Origin: Verrucomicrobiia bacterium
Lineage (GTDB): Bacteria; Verrucomicrobiota; Verrucomicrobiia; Verrucomicrobiales; Akkermansiaceae
DNA: 64,000 nucleotides
Direction of reading: 5' to 3'
Assembly (NCBI GenBank): GCA_030431475.1
Contig: JAUIJD010000013.1
Span: 27,266-91,265 of the forward strand
Shown here: positions 17,433 to 25,228 of the stretch, piece by piece
How positions within the stretch are numbered: position 1 is the first letter of the stretch
Layout of the letters: each line of letters begins with the position of its first letter
Notes under the pieces: generated by a model
What the model saw: the letters and a program-made list of their open reading frames with translations, nothing else
Database searches by the model: none
What the model was told of the DNA's origin: nothing
Translations under genes and position numbers: made by a program

Positions 17433-18395
17433 TCACGATCCACTTTCCCACTCGGGAACCGCACCGGTCCGCCTCAACTCATCGAAGCTGTCGACCACGT
17501 GAAAAGGAATCTGCTGCCGCCCGAGCGACCGGCGGGCGGCATCGATTGCCTCATCGTCCCGGCGACCGGCCCGACGGATCACCACCGCGGTGACGCGCCC
17601 GGGGAACTCCTCGGCCGCCTGGGCATAGATCTGGGCATCCTTCTCGCCGGAATCCCCGATCAGGAGAAACCGGAGCCGCCGGTAGTTTCCGAGGAGGCTC
17701 CGGAGTGAGTCGAGCTTGTGCGCCTTGCGCTCGTCCCTGCCATTCCACCCGAAGTCACGCAGCAGCAGTGGCCCGTCGGGGAAGTCCGAATGATCGAGAA
17801 ACCGGAGCAGCACCGGATACAGATTCCACGGACTGTTCGAGAGATAGAAAAACGGAACGCTCCCGCGCTCGATCTCACGATAGAGCGCCGGCGCCCCGTC
17901 GATCGCCTCGCGCCGGTAGACATCGTGCGAAAGCGACCGCCACACCATCCGCCAGCGACGCTCCACCTCGGTGCGGAGAATCGTGTCGTCGATATCACTC
18001 ACCACTCCGAACTCCGCCCCGCCTCCCGGCACGCGGACCCGGCAGTTCACCGTGTCATTACTGACCGCATATCGGCCGGCATCCACCATCCTTGCCGGCA
18101 ACTCAAGCCACGGACCCACAACTCCGGACGGTCTCGGAACCTGGATGCACACATAGCCCTCGTCGTCGCTTACCGCCCGATGCGCTTCGCCATCGATCTC
18201 GAACTCCACGGTCGCGTCCGCCACCTCCCGCGAGAGAAACAGCTTCAGGGTTTTGAGGAGCGTCCGCCACCTGGAGGCCGGCGCCGCCGGTCCGCCGTGT
18301 TCCCTCATCCTCAGCACCCGCCCCCGGATCTCGATCAGTCGACCGGTGGCATATCCCCCGTAGGATTGAAAGCTTGCTGGGGCGCGGGAGAACAT
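17433..18395 (-). CDS. App1-like phosphatidate phosphatase (DUF2183)
   Basis: About 320 residues from the ATG at 18395 (a start at 18446 is also open). Residues ~15-120 are a beta-rich N-terminal domain. The HAD-type catalytic motif is D134-I-D136-D-T in 'GVVSDIDDTIL'; 'FFYLSNSPWNLYPVL' and 'FLLIGDSGEKDAQIY' are the following motifs of the App1 phosphatidate phosphatase domain (PF09949). The family dephosphorylates phosphatidic acid or related lipids in yeast; bacterial members are largely uncharacterised. Its placement among lipid and envelope genes (cardiolipin synthase-like, YqaE) fits a membrane-lipid role. A GGCGGCGC/GCGCCGCC hairpin at 17384-17408 lies just downstream and could end transcription, though no T-run follows. 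Confidence 0.85.
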   Translation of the reverse strand: MFSRAPASFQSYGGYATGRLIEIRGRVLRMREHGGPAAPASRWRTLLKTLKLFLSREVADATVEFEIDGEAHRAVSDDEGYVCIQVPRPSGVVGPWLELPARMVDAGRYAVSNDTVNCRVRVPGGGAEFGVVSDIDDTILRTEVERRWRMVWRSLSHDVYRREAIDGAPALYREIERGSVPFFYLSNSPWNLYPVLLRFLDHSDFPDGPLLLRDFGWNGRDERKAHKLDSLRSLLGNYRRLRFLLIGDSGEKDAQIYAQAAEEFPGRVTAVVIRRAGRRDDEAIDAARRSLGRQQIPFHVVDSFDELRRTGAVPEWESGS

Positions 18396-18438
18396 AAGTG
18401 GTGGCGATGAAGAATTCGTCCCCTTTCGGAACGCGAGA

Positions 18439-18470
18439 TCAGGCAACTTGGCAAATGGTAGTTTGCCTGA
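18439..18470. promoter_or_regulatory. Inverted repeat in divergent promoter region
   Basis: TCAGGCAA (18439-18446) and TTGCCTGA (18463-18470) form a perfect 8-bp inverted repeat with a 16-base spacer; inside it GGCAAA (18450-18455) and TTTGCC (18462-18467) form a second nested dyad. It sits in the 18396-18717 gap between the divergent App1-like and pseudo-receiver genes. It could be an operator or an RNA hairpin; nothing else recognisable is in the gap. Confidence 0.35.
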
Positions 18471-18717
18471 AGATGGTGATCGGGACCAGCTCGTCGTCCG
18501 GCCCCCTCACCGGCGGCGATGCATCCGCTTCTCCGGATCAGGCACCTTGCAATCCGAGTGTGCGACTCGCGACACGGGACATCGATCCGGCCCGGCATCG
18601 CCATCCTTCAAAGCAACCCCCACCCAACCGCAATTCACTGATTTTCAGTATTTTCCGACACATGAAGAATCCCACCCAAAGATCGGCATACGACACGCTC
18701 CGAGTGGAACCATCAAG

Positions 18718-19398
18718 ATGTCCGACACCTATCCAGAGACAGCCGACGGAGTGGCATCGGGCGGCAAGGCATCTCGAGAGGGAACCCTCCCGATCCTGGT
18801 GGGCGACCAGAACTCCAGAATTCGGCAATTGATTGAGATCGCCCTCGCCGATCTCGGCTCCAAACCGGTCGGAGTGAGCACCGGGAGAAGCCTGCTCGAC
18901 CACGCACGACGTCGTGCCCATCACCTGCTTTTCCTCAGACTCGATCTTCCGGACATCGACGGGCTCGAGGTCGTCCGACGGTTGCGCGAGGCCGGCGATC
19001 CGGCACCCGCGATTCTTCACCATGGCGTGCTCCGACCCACCGGCGTCCTGAGTGCCCTGCGCCTCGGCGTGATCGGGATCCTCGAGCGCCCATTCTCGCT
19101 TTCCCAGATTCGCCGCTTCGTCGTTCGTCGGTTCTCCCGGGGACGCCCCGGACCGGCCGAGCAGGCCATTCGATTGGCGGAGCAAGGACGCTTCCTACCC
19201 GCCGCCAAGCAGCTCGAAGACGCCGGAGCCGAACCCGGGGACTTCATCTCAGTGACGTGGATCTCGTTGCTGCGCGGGATCGCCGAGCGGGCCGACGACT
19301 CGCAACTCCTTCCCCTCGTCCACCGCCTCATGTCCCCGACCTCCGGCCTCCGCTATCCCGCCGGAACCCGATTCAATCCCAGCCCCACCCTGCCATGA
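18718..19398 (+). CDS. Degenerate (pseudo-)receiver protein
   Basis: 226 residues from the ATG at 18718. Residues ~25-135 have the response-regulator receiver fold pattern, but key residues are lost: the acidic pair is reduced to 'VGDQN' (D30-Q31); the phospho-acceptor Asp is Arg74 in 'LFLRLDLPDIDGLEV'; the Thr/Ser switch is His101 in 'ILHHGV'; and the conserved Lys is Arg124 in 'LERPFSL'. Phosphorylation is therefore not expected. Residues ~140-226 are a helical tail ('AIRLAEQGRFLPAAKQLEDA') that may be TPR-like. Its TGA overlaps the ATG of a 75-residue gene. It probably acts through protein contacts; the partner is unknown. Confidence 0.8.
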   Translation: MSDTYPETADGVASGGKASREGTLPILVGDQNSRIRQLIEIALADLGSKPVGVSTGRSLLDHARRRAHHLLFLRLDLPDIDGLEVVRRLREAGDPAPAILHHGVLRPTGVLSALRLGVIGILERPFSLSQIRRFVVRRFSRGRPGPAEQAIRLAEQGRFLPAAKQLEDAGAEPGDFISVTWISLLRGIAERADDSQLLPLVHRLMSPTSGLRYPAGTRFNPSPTLP

Positions 19399-19622
19399 CC
19401 TCCGCTCCTCCACTCCGCCCCGCCGTCGCCTGTGCCACCGCCGGCATCCTTCTGGTGCTCGCCGCCAACACGATCGGGGCGGGCCCGCCGGCCGACGGCC
19501 TTTCCGAGACGCCGCAGGCAGCCGCACCCGGGATCCCGGAGGCCGAACCTCACGTAATCCCGTCGGCACCTCGATCCGAAGAGGCCCGTGCCATCGGCAA
19601 GGGTTACGGGAAATCGAGATAG
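19395..19622 (+). CDS. Small hypothetical exported protein
   Basis: 75 residues; the ATG overlaps the preceding TGA (ATGA at 19395-19398), indicating translational coupling to the pseudo-receiver gene. The N-terminus looks like a signal peptide or anchor ('ATAGILLVLAANTIGAGPPA'), followed by a Pro/Glu-rich tail. No family recognised. The 3' end overlaps tail to tail by 19 bases with the bacteriophytochrome gene. Confidence 0.55.
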   Translation: MTSAPPLRPAVACATAGILLVLAANTIGAGPPADGLSETPQAAAPGIPEAEPHVIPSAPRSEEARAIGKGYGKSR

Positions 19623-21820
19623 AAGGCGGTGCCGTCGCCCGGAGCCGATTCCATGTGGATGCGCCCCCCCATTTGGACGACGACCTGTTTGACGAAGGCC
19701 AGGCCGATTCCATGTCCGGGCCGGGCCCCGTTCGTCGATCCCCGAAACCGCGGCTCGAAGACCTGAGCGTGAAGCTCGCTCGGGATGCCGCGGCCATCGT
19801 CGCGGACCCGGATCATCCCGTCCCTTCCAGCTCTCGCTGCCACGCCAACCTCCACCGTGAGCCTGCGGGCGTCGGGAAAGGGCGCGTGGATCACGGCATT
19901 GCGGATCAGATTGCTGAAAACGTGCTGCAGCAAATGCGGCCGGCCCTGGACCACCGGCAGTTCACCCACGTCGAAGTCGACGTCCGCGAAATCCTCGAAC
20001 TCGGTCACCAGCCGGGCCATCAACTCATTGAGATCGACCGGTTCGCATTCCTCCGAGTCCGCCCCCATCTCCGCAAAGCCGAGCATCTCGGAGGTGAATT
20101 CACGCAATTCGCGCAACGACTCCATTCCGTGCCTTACCAGCTCGCCGAGCTTCGGGTCGGATGCGGCCATCTGCTCCATCATCTCCATCGACAACATCGG
20201 CGACTGGAGTTGGGACCGCACCTCGTGGGCGACCACTCCGGCGAAGTCCCGAAGGCTCTTGTTGCTGCGCTCCAGGAAACGCTCCCGGTTCGCCATGTAG
20301 CCCGAGAGACCGCTGAGGAGCTGGTCGACCAGCAGATCGGTCCACTCCGGCCATGCCGGGCAGCGCCCCTCGATCGTCTCGAGGTACGCCTCGAAGCTCT
20401 CACGCGGCCGCAGGCCGCCGTCGCCGACCTTCTTGTTCTCGGCGGGATTGCCACCCCACCGCCGCTCCATGACCGACTCATCCCTGAACAGCATCATCCA
20501 CCTCGAGGCGCCGACTCTCAGCGCGAGGATCCCCGCTGCCTTCGGCCTCTCATTCCGAAGCAGGTCGAACTCCTCGTAGGCGGCTTCGGTGCGGTAGCTG
20601 GTGGCAAGATCGGGCAACTCCCCGAGCCGCTGACAGAGCCGGAGGACCGTGGACGCTTCGGGCGCACTGCCGGAAGTGAGCACCTGATCGCCGTCGATGA
20701 AGGCCCCGCCCTGCGCTTCGAACACCCGCGACAGCGAGCGCATGAACGAGACCAGGGAGGCATCGTCGCTGCGGGCGGCGTCCAGCGATTCGAGCGCGCG
20801 TGTCAGGCGTCGGCCGGCCCGTGCCTCCGCCACGAATCGCTCCCGGTGCTCGCCCTCGACCAGTTGCGCCGACATCACCAGGCCGAACAACGACACCGTT
20901 GCCCGCACGCCGTAGGTGACGAAACGCGGCGTCCGGTGGTGGCACGCGATCAGCCCCCACAGCTTGCCCTGGCTCAACAACGAGATCGTGAGCGACGCGC
21001 CGACCCCCATGTTGGCGAGATACTCGAGGTGCACCGGGGACATCGCCCGCAATACCGCGCCGGAGAGATCGAGCGGCTCGCCAGTGCGCGGGTGCATCGC
21101 GGGCTGAAGAGCCGCGGGCACCGCCCCGCGATCGCGCAGCAGGCGCACCCAGTTTTCCTCGTACAATTTCCGCGCCTGCGGAGGGATGTCGGACGCGGGA
21201 TAGTGGAGGTTCAGATAGGGCTCCATTCCGGGCTCCAGAGCCTCGGCCACCACTTCCCCGTGCGCGTCCGGATGGAAACGATAGACCATCACCCGGTCGA
21301 AGCCGGTGAACTCTTTCACCTCGCGAACGATGAGCCCGCACATCTCCTCAACGCTGCGCGATTGCTGGCTCTCTTGAAGCGAGCGCTGGATCAACTGGAA
21401 GTAGTCGTCCAACCGGTCGCCACGCGAGCTTTCCGCGACAACCTTCTCGAGTTCCAGCACCGTGATGTCCTGGCCGAGCACATGGGCGATCCCTTCGAAG
21501 CGCTCGGTTCCCCCATCGGCCCGGTCCACCACCACCTCGAAGGGGTTCACGTAGTTGCCGGCGGCCTCCGCCACGAGGCGGCGCACCGAGTCCCGGTGAC
21601 CGGCGTTGACGACCTCCAGAAACGGCCGGGACAGCAGCTCGCCCGGACGGTGCCCGATGAGCGCTTCGGCATTGTCGCTCACCTGCTCGATCTCGAGGGA
21701 TCCGCTGCGCAGCGCCAGCAGCAATCCGTGCGGCTGGATCGCGCCGGGAATGCGGATCGGCTCCTCCGCGCAGGTGTCCAATGCCTCGTCGGTGATGTGT
21801 CTCTTCTCGACCACGATCAT
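19604..21820 (-). CDS. bphP: Bacteriophytochrome histidine kinase
   Basis: 738 residues from the ATG at 21820, which overlaps the heme oxygenase stop. Order: PAS with the biliverdin-binding Cys17 in 'DTCAEEPIRIPGAIQPHG'; GAF (~140-310) with 'YPASDIPPQARKLY' (D211) and the chromophore-pocket 'MSPVHLEYLANMGV'; PHY (~330-510) with the tongue motif 'LRPRESFEAY'; a HisKA-like helix with 'VAHEVRSQL'; and HATPase_c with 'NLIRNAVIHAPFPD', 'DDGRGIPSE' and 'GHGIGLAFVKQ'. It should be a cytoplasmic red/far-red sensor that autophosphorylates. No cognate receiver is fused; the adjacent receiver-like protein lacks its Asp. Confidence 0.95.
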   Translation of the reverse strand: MIVVEKRHITDEALDTCAEEPIRIPGAIQPHGLLLALRSGSLEIEQVSDNAEALIGHRPGELLSRPFLEVVNAGHRDSVRRLVAEAAGNYVNPFEVVVDRADGGTERFEGIAHVLGQDITVLELEKVVAESSRGDRLDDYFQLIQRSLQESQQSRSVEEMCGLIVREVKEFTGFDRVMVYRFHPDAHGEVVAEALEPGMEPYLNLHYPASDIPPQARKLYEENWVRLLRDRGAVPAALQPAMHPRTGEPLDLSGAVLRAMSPVHLEYLANMGVGASLTISLLSQGKLWGLIACHHRTPRFVTYGVRATVSLFGLVMSAQLVEGEHRERFVAEARAGRRLTRALESLDAARSDDASLVSFMRSLSRVFEAQGGAFIDGDQVLTSGSAPEASTVLRLCQRLGELPDLATSYRTEAAYEEFDLLRNERPKAAGILALRVGASRWMMLFRDESVMERRWGGNPAENKKVGDGGLRPRESFEAYLETIEGRCPAWPEWTDLLVDQLLSGLSGYMANRERFLERSNKSLRDFAGVVAHEVRSQLQSPMLSMEMMEQMAASDPKLGELVRHGMESLRELREFTSEMLGFAEMGADSEECEPVDLNELMARLVTEFEDFADVDFDVGELPVVQGRPHLLQHVFSNLIRNAVIHAPFPDARRLTVEVGVAARAGRDGMIRVRDDGRGIPSELHAQVFEPRFRGSTNGARPGHGIGLAFVKQVVVQMGGRIHMESAPGDGTAFYLDFP

Positions 21821-22401
21821 GATTGGGTTGAGGGGGAAAGTTCCCGAACGAAGCGGGCAAAGGCCGCCTCGGCCGCTTCCGCGCTGGCCTCGATCTCCTC
21901 GTCGCCGAAGTCCAGTCCCGCCAGCCAGCGGACGAAGGCGCCCCACATCCGGCCACCCTCCGGCCCGAACCCGTCGACGAAGCCGGTCGGCAGCCCCGCC
22001 AGCTCCGGTCGGGACCTCAGGCCCCGGGCGATCTCCGCACTGCCGTGGATGCTGCCCTCGAGCACGTAGAGCCCGCCGGCCTCCACCGCGGGATTCGGCA
22101 CCGGCCGCGGTGACAGCGCCTCGATCTCGACTCCGAGCTGTCTCAGGTCCTCGTCCAAACGTTCGTAGCGTGCCCGCCGGGCCTCGAGGTCGGGGAGCGC
22201 CGCCTTGCCGAGGCGCGACCAGTCGAGGCCTTCCAGCACCGGGGCGCTGCCCCGCCGCATCCAGCCAAGATAGCCGATGTAGCTGCCACGACTCCGCACG
22301 ATGTCTTCGACGGTCATGGCGGCATCGATCCGGTCATGGTGAACGCGGCTGCGGCGCCGAAGGGCTCGAAGGATGGGGGGCGTCGCGTCGGGCGGCGTCA
22401 T
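21817..22401 (-). CDS. bphO: Heme oxygenase (biliverdin synthesis for the phytochrome)
   Basis: 194 residues from the ATG at 22401. 'RSRVHHDRIDAAM' supplies the proximal heme-ligand His, and 'GGLYVLEGSIHGSAEIARGL' is the distal-helix signature of bacterial heme oxygenases of the BphO type. The enzyme opens heme to biliverdin, CO and Fe2+. Its TGA overlaps the phytochrome ATG (ATGA at 21817-21820), so enzyme and chromophore-binding partner are translationally coupled. An upstream extension to 22545 is open but reads through the divergent promoter and is rejected. Confidence 0.92.
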   Translation of the reverse strand: MTPPDATPPILRALRRRSRVHHDRIDAAMTVEDIVRSRGSYIGYLGWMRRGSAPVLEGLDWSRLGKAALPDLEARRARYERLDEDLRQLGVEIEALSPRPVPNPAVEAGGLYVLEGSIHGSAEIARGLRSRPELAGLPTGFVDGFGPEGGRMWGAFVRWLAGLDFGDEEIEASAEAAEAAFARFVRELSPSTQS

Positions 22402-22447
22402 CGGAAGGGCTCTGGGATACGTCAAGCCGGACGCTACATGGCCCCGG

Positions 22448-22552
22448 TTGCAGTTTGCAAATACTTCATTCCGAAGGGTGCGTTCGGCAATCTCTATCAC
22501 CCAAGAGCTTGCCTCGAACGCGCATTCCGTCGGAAATATCGGCACCGTTCCG
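22448..22552. promoter_or_regulatory. Dyads in heme-oxygenase/LysR divergent promoter
   Basis: The 158-base gap between the divergent bphO and LysR genes holds several dyads: TTGCA-N3-TGCAA at 22448-22460; ATTCCGAA at 22468-22475 facing TTCGGCAAT at 22483-22491; and ATTCCG-T-CGGAA at 22524-22535 with another TTCCG at 22548-22552. Repeated TTCCG/CGGAA half-sites next to a LysR gene suggest an operator for that regulator. No clear sigma-70 hexamers were identified. Confidence 0.4.
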
Positions 22553-22559
22553 ATCGTCC

Positions 22560-23417
22560 ATGAACTACAACCATCTGCACTACTTCAATGTGATCGCTCG
22601 CGAAGGCTCGCTCGCCCGCGCCTCAAAGGTGCTGGGCGTCAGCCAGCCGACGCTGAGCGAGCAGTTGAAACAGCTCGAGTCCTTTCTCGGGGAGCGACTC
22701 TTCGACCGCAGCAGCGGCGCCCTGAAGCTCAACACCCACGGGCAACGGGCGCTGAGGTTCACCGAGCCCATGTTCGAACTCGGCGAACGCCTCCGGGAGT
22801 CGTTCTCCGGCGCGGCTCCTTCCCCGAAAGTGCGGGTCGAGATCGGCCTTGTCGCCAGCGCCGCCTGCGCGATGTCGATGGAGCAACTCCTTGCTCTCTT
22901 CGCCGCCGGCGACACCGTCGTCCGGGTCCGGGAGGGCGACAACGCGTTCCTCCTCCACGAGCTCATCAGTTCCGGCCTCGACATCCTGATCACCGACGGG
23001 CTCCCGGCGCAGGCCACGAAGAAGGGACTCGAGCACCGCTGCGTGGTGTCGCCCGATCTGGCCGTCATCGGTGCGGAGGTTCCCGACGACGGCGTCGGCG
23101 CGCTCCACGGTGGACGCCTCATCCACTACACCAGCTTCAGCGCCTACCGCTGGGAGATCGACCAGTTCTTCCGCGAACACGGGGTCGAGCCCGACATCGT
23201 CGCCGAGATCGACGACCCCCATGTGATCCGTGAGGCGGTCCGCCGCGGGGTCGGCTTCGGCATCGTGCCGAAGTCGATGCTTTCCGAGGCCGACCTCCGC
23301 TCCGACCTCCGGATCGTCCACGAGATCGAACGCTCCTTCGAGATCTACGCCCTCTACAGCAAGCACGATCCGACCGAGGAGACCATGGCCGCCTTGAAGA
23401 TCCTCTGCGGAGCCTGA
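22560..23417 (+). CDS. LysR-family regulator, NhaR-like
   Basis: 285 residues. Residues 1-60 are a LysR winged-helix domain ('NYNHLHYFNVIAREGSLARA', 'LGVSQPTLSEQLKQLE'), with the 'NYNHL.YF' start seen in NhaR-type members. Residues ~85-285 are a LysR substrate-binding domain. NhaR in enterobacteria responds to Na+; a similar role here is only suggested by similarity. It is divergent from bphO-bphP, so it may regulate the phytochrome operon, or itself, through the dyads in between. Confidence 0.85.
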   Translation: MNYNHLHYFNVIAREGSLARASKVLGVSQPTLSEQLKQLESFLGERLFDRSSGALKLNTHGQRALRFTEPMFELGERLRESFSGAAPSPKVRVEIGLVASAACAMSMEQLLALFAAGDTVVRVREGDNAFLLHELISSGLDILITDGLPAQATKKGLEHRCVVSPDLAVIGAEVPDDGVGALHGGRLIHYTSFSAYRWEIDQFFREHGVEPDIVAEIDDPHVIREAVRRGVGFGIVPKSMLSEADLRSDLRIVHEIERSFEIYALYSKHDPTEETMAALKILCGA

Positions 23418-23432
23418 AACGAGAGCCTGCAC

Positions 23433-24998
23433 TCAGTCGCGGCCCGACACCGCGGCAAGGCACTCGCGCAACTCGCCGAGTTCCGGCGGCTTCGCCACGT
23501 GCCGGTCGAACCCCGCTTCCAGGCTGCGCCGCACATCCCTTTCCGCGGCGTGTCCGGATAGCGCGACCAGATACGGCCGCTCCCCACCGCCATCGGCGAC
23601 GATGCGTTCCGCGACCTCGGGCCCGTTCATCCCCCCGCCCAGCGTGAGGTCGCAGAAGACCAGGTCGAAGGAGGTCTCGTCGAGGCTCTCGAGCGCACGC
23701 TCTCCGCTCTCCACCAGGGTCACCTCGTGCCCCTCGATCTCGAGAAAGATCTGCAGCGATCGCCCGACTCTCGGGTTGTCCTCGACCACCAGCACGCGGG
23801 CGGGCGCGGGCACCGCCGACGAGGCCTCCGGGGTCTCGCGGCACGGCTCGCCCCGCGGCAAGGCGATCTCGAAGACCGCCCCAAGGTCCGTCCCGTCGCT
23901 GCTCACGGTCACCTCCCCGCCCTGCAGTCGCACGAAGCGTCGCACCAGGGTCAACCCGAGCCCCATGCCGTCGCGCTCGAGCCGCCGTGCCGCACGGCCA
24001 CGAACGAAGGGTTGAAACACCGGTTCCAGCTCGTCGGGCTCGATGCCCAGGCCGGTGTCCTCGACCCGGATCACCACCTGGTCGTCCTCGCTCCGGATCT
24101 CCACCTCCACCCGCCCGCCGGCCGGCGTGAACTGGATCGCGTTCGACAGAACATTCGACAGGCACTGCCAGGCCCGGATCCGGTCCGCCTGCACCCAGAG
24201 ATCGTCGCCTTCCCCGCACGACAGGGTCACCCCGGCCTCACGCGCCAACGGGCCAATCTCGCCGCGGCAACGCGCGAGCAGATCGGCGGCGGGAAAATCG
24301 CTCGGCTGCATCACCACCTCGCCGTTCTCCAGCATCGAGCGATCGACGAGGTCGTCCACGAGCCGGGTCATGTGCTTCAGCTGCTCGCCCATCAGTCCGA
24401 GCGCCTCCTCCTTCTCCCCGGGATCGCCGTTTTCCGCAGTGAGGCTTTCGTATCCGGTGACGATGGCCGCCAGCGGGTTGCGGAGTTCGTGGCTGAGCAG
24501 CGCGATGAACTCGTCCTTCTGCCGTGAGAGCTCCCGCAGCGACAGCTCCGCACGTTTCTGCCGGTCGATCTCGGTCGTCAGCCCGTACCATTTCACGATC
24601 CGTCCGTCGCGGTCGCGCACCGGAACGGCCCGGGCACTGAACCAGAAGTAGTCGCCGGAGGCGCCGCGCAGCCGGAGCTGGTGCTCGTACGTTTCTCCCG
24701 ATGCCACCGCCTCCGCCCACACCCGGGTCGTGGTTTCCTGATCCTCCGGGTGGATGTGCTGGAGCCACTGCAGCCGATCCGGATCGTCCTCGGGGAATCC
24801 GCAGAAGCGGGCGAACTGCGGGCCGATGTAGTCGATCTCGCCATCGGCGTCCGCGGTCCAGACGAGCTGCGGCAGCGCCTCGGCGAGGTGGCGGAAATTC
24901 TCGATGCCGACCGAGTCGCCGTCCGCCGAGGCGTCGGCGAGCAGGCGCTCCTCGCGCGGACGCCCGGATTCGTCTCCTGTTGAAGTCGGATCTTCCAT
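23433..24998 (-). CDS. PAS hybrid histidine kinase with C-terminal receiver
   Basis: 521 residues from the ATG at 24998. A PAS domain (~30-150: 'PQLVWTADADGEIDYIG', 'WYGLTTEIDRQKRAE') is followed by HisKA ('LLSHELRNPLAAIV'), HATPase_c ('NVLSNAIQFTPAGG', 'DTGLGIEPDE', 'GMGLGLTLV') and a receiver domain ('VLVVEDNPRVG', phospho-Asp in 'VFCDLTLGGGMNG', Lys in 'HVAKPPELGEL'). No membrane helix is seen, so it is a cytoplasmic sensor. It lies 14 bp downstream of a stand-alone HisKA gene in an operon with an NtrC-type regulator. Confidence 0.93.
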   Translation of the reverse strand: MEDPTSTGDESGRPREERLLADASADGDSVGIENFRHLAEALPQLVWTADADGEIDYIGPQFARFCGFPEDDPDRLQWLQHIHPEDQETTTRVWAEAVASGETYEHQLRLRGASGDYFWFSARAVPVRDRDGRIVKWYGLTTEIDRQKRAELSLRELSRQKDEFIALLSHELRNPLAAIVTGYESLTAENGDPGEKEEALGLMGEQLKHMTRLVDDLVDRSMLENGEVVMQPSDFPAADLLARCRGEIGPLAREAGVTLSCGEGDDLWVQADRIRAWQCLSNVLSNAIQFTPAGGRVEVEIRSEDDQVVIRVEDTGLGIEPDELEPVFQPFVRGRAARRLERDGMGLGLTLVRRFVRLQGGEVTVSSDGTDLGAVFEIALPRGEPCRETPEASSAVPAPARVLVVEDNPRVGRSLQIFLEIEGHEVTLVESGERALESLDETSFDLVFCDLTLGGGMNGPEVAERIVADGGGERPYLVALSGHAAERDVRRSLEAGFDRHVAKPPELGELRECLAAVSGRD

Positions 24999-25012
24999 GA
25001 TGATTCCTTCGG

Positions 25013-25228
25013 TCAGTCCGGTTCGGTCGAGTCCTTGCGCACGCGGACGTCGATGCACTCCCGGAGCCGGGTGCAGTCCTCCAGCGCCTGCTCGACCAGC
25101 GAGGCCTGAGTGTCGTTGAGCTTCCCGATCTTCTGCTCTTCGAGCAGGTTCAGGACCGTGTAGATCCCGGTCAACGGCGTCCGCAACTCGTGCGCGAGGT
25201 CGGGCGGCAGATCGGCGGATGGTTTCAT
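25013..25228 (-). CDS. Stand-alone HisKA (dimerisation/phosphoacceptor) protein
   Basis: Only 71 residues, almost entirely a HisKA domain: H-box 'LAHELRTPLTGIYTVLNLLE' and a second helix 'QASLVEQALEDCTRLRECID'. There is no HATPase_c domain and no sensor domain. Its ATG overlaps the TGA of the upstream NtrC-type gene (ATGA at 25225-25228) and its stop is 14 bp before the hybrid kinase start, so it is embedded in the operon. It could act as a phosphotransfer intermediate or as a heterodimerising modulator of the kinase. A degraded kinase is the alternative, but the ORF is tight and coupled. Confidence 0.75.
   Translation of the reverse strand: MKPSADLPPDLAHELRTPLTGIYTVLNLLEEQKIGKLNDTQASLVEQALEDCTRLRECIDVRVRKDSTEPD

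Noticed and set aside
19655..22069. 804-codon open frame on the plus strand
   Set aside because: Antisense to the bacteriophytochrome; His/Arg/Pro-rich shadow.
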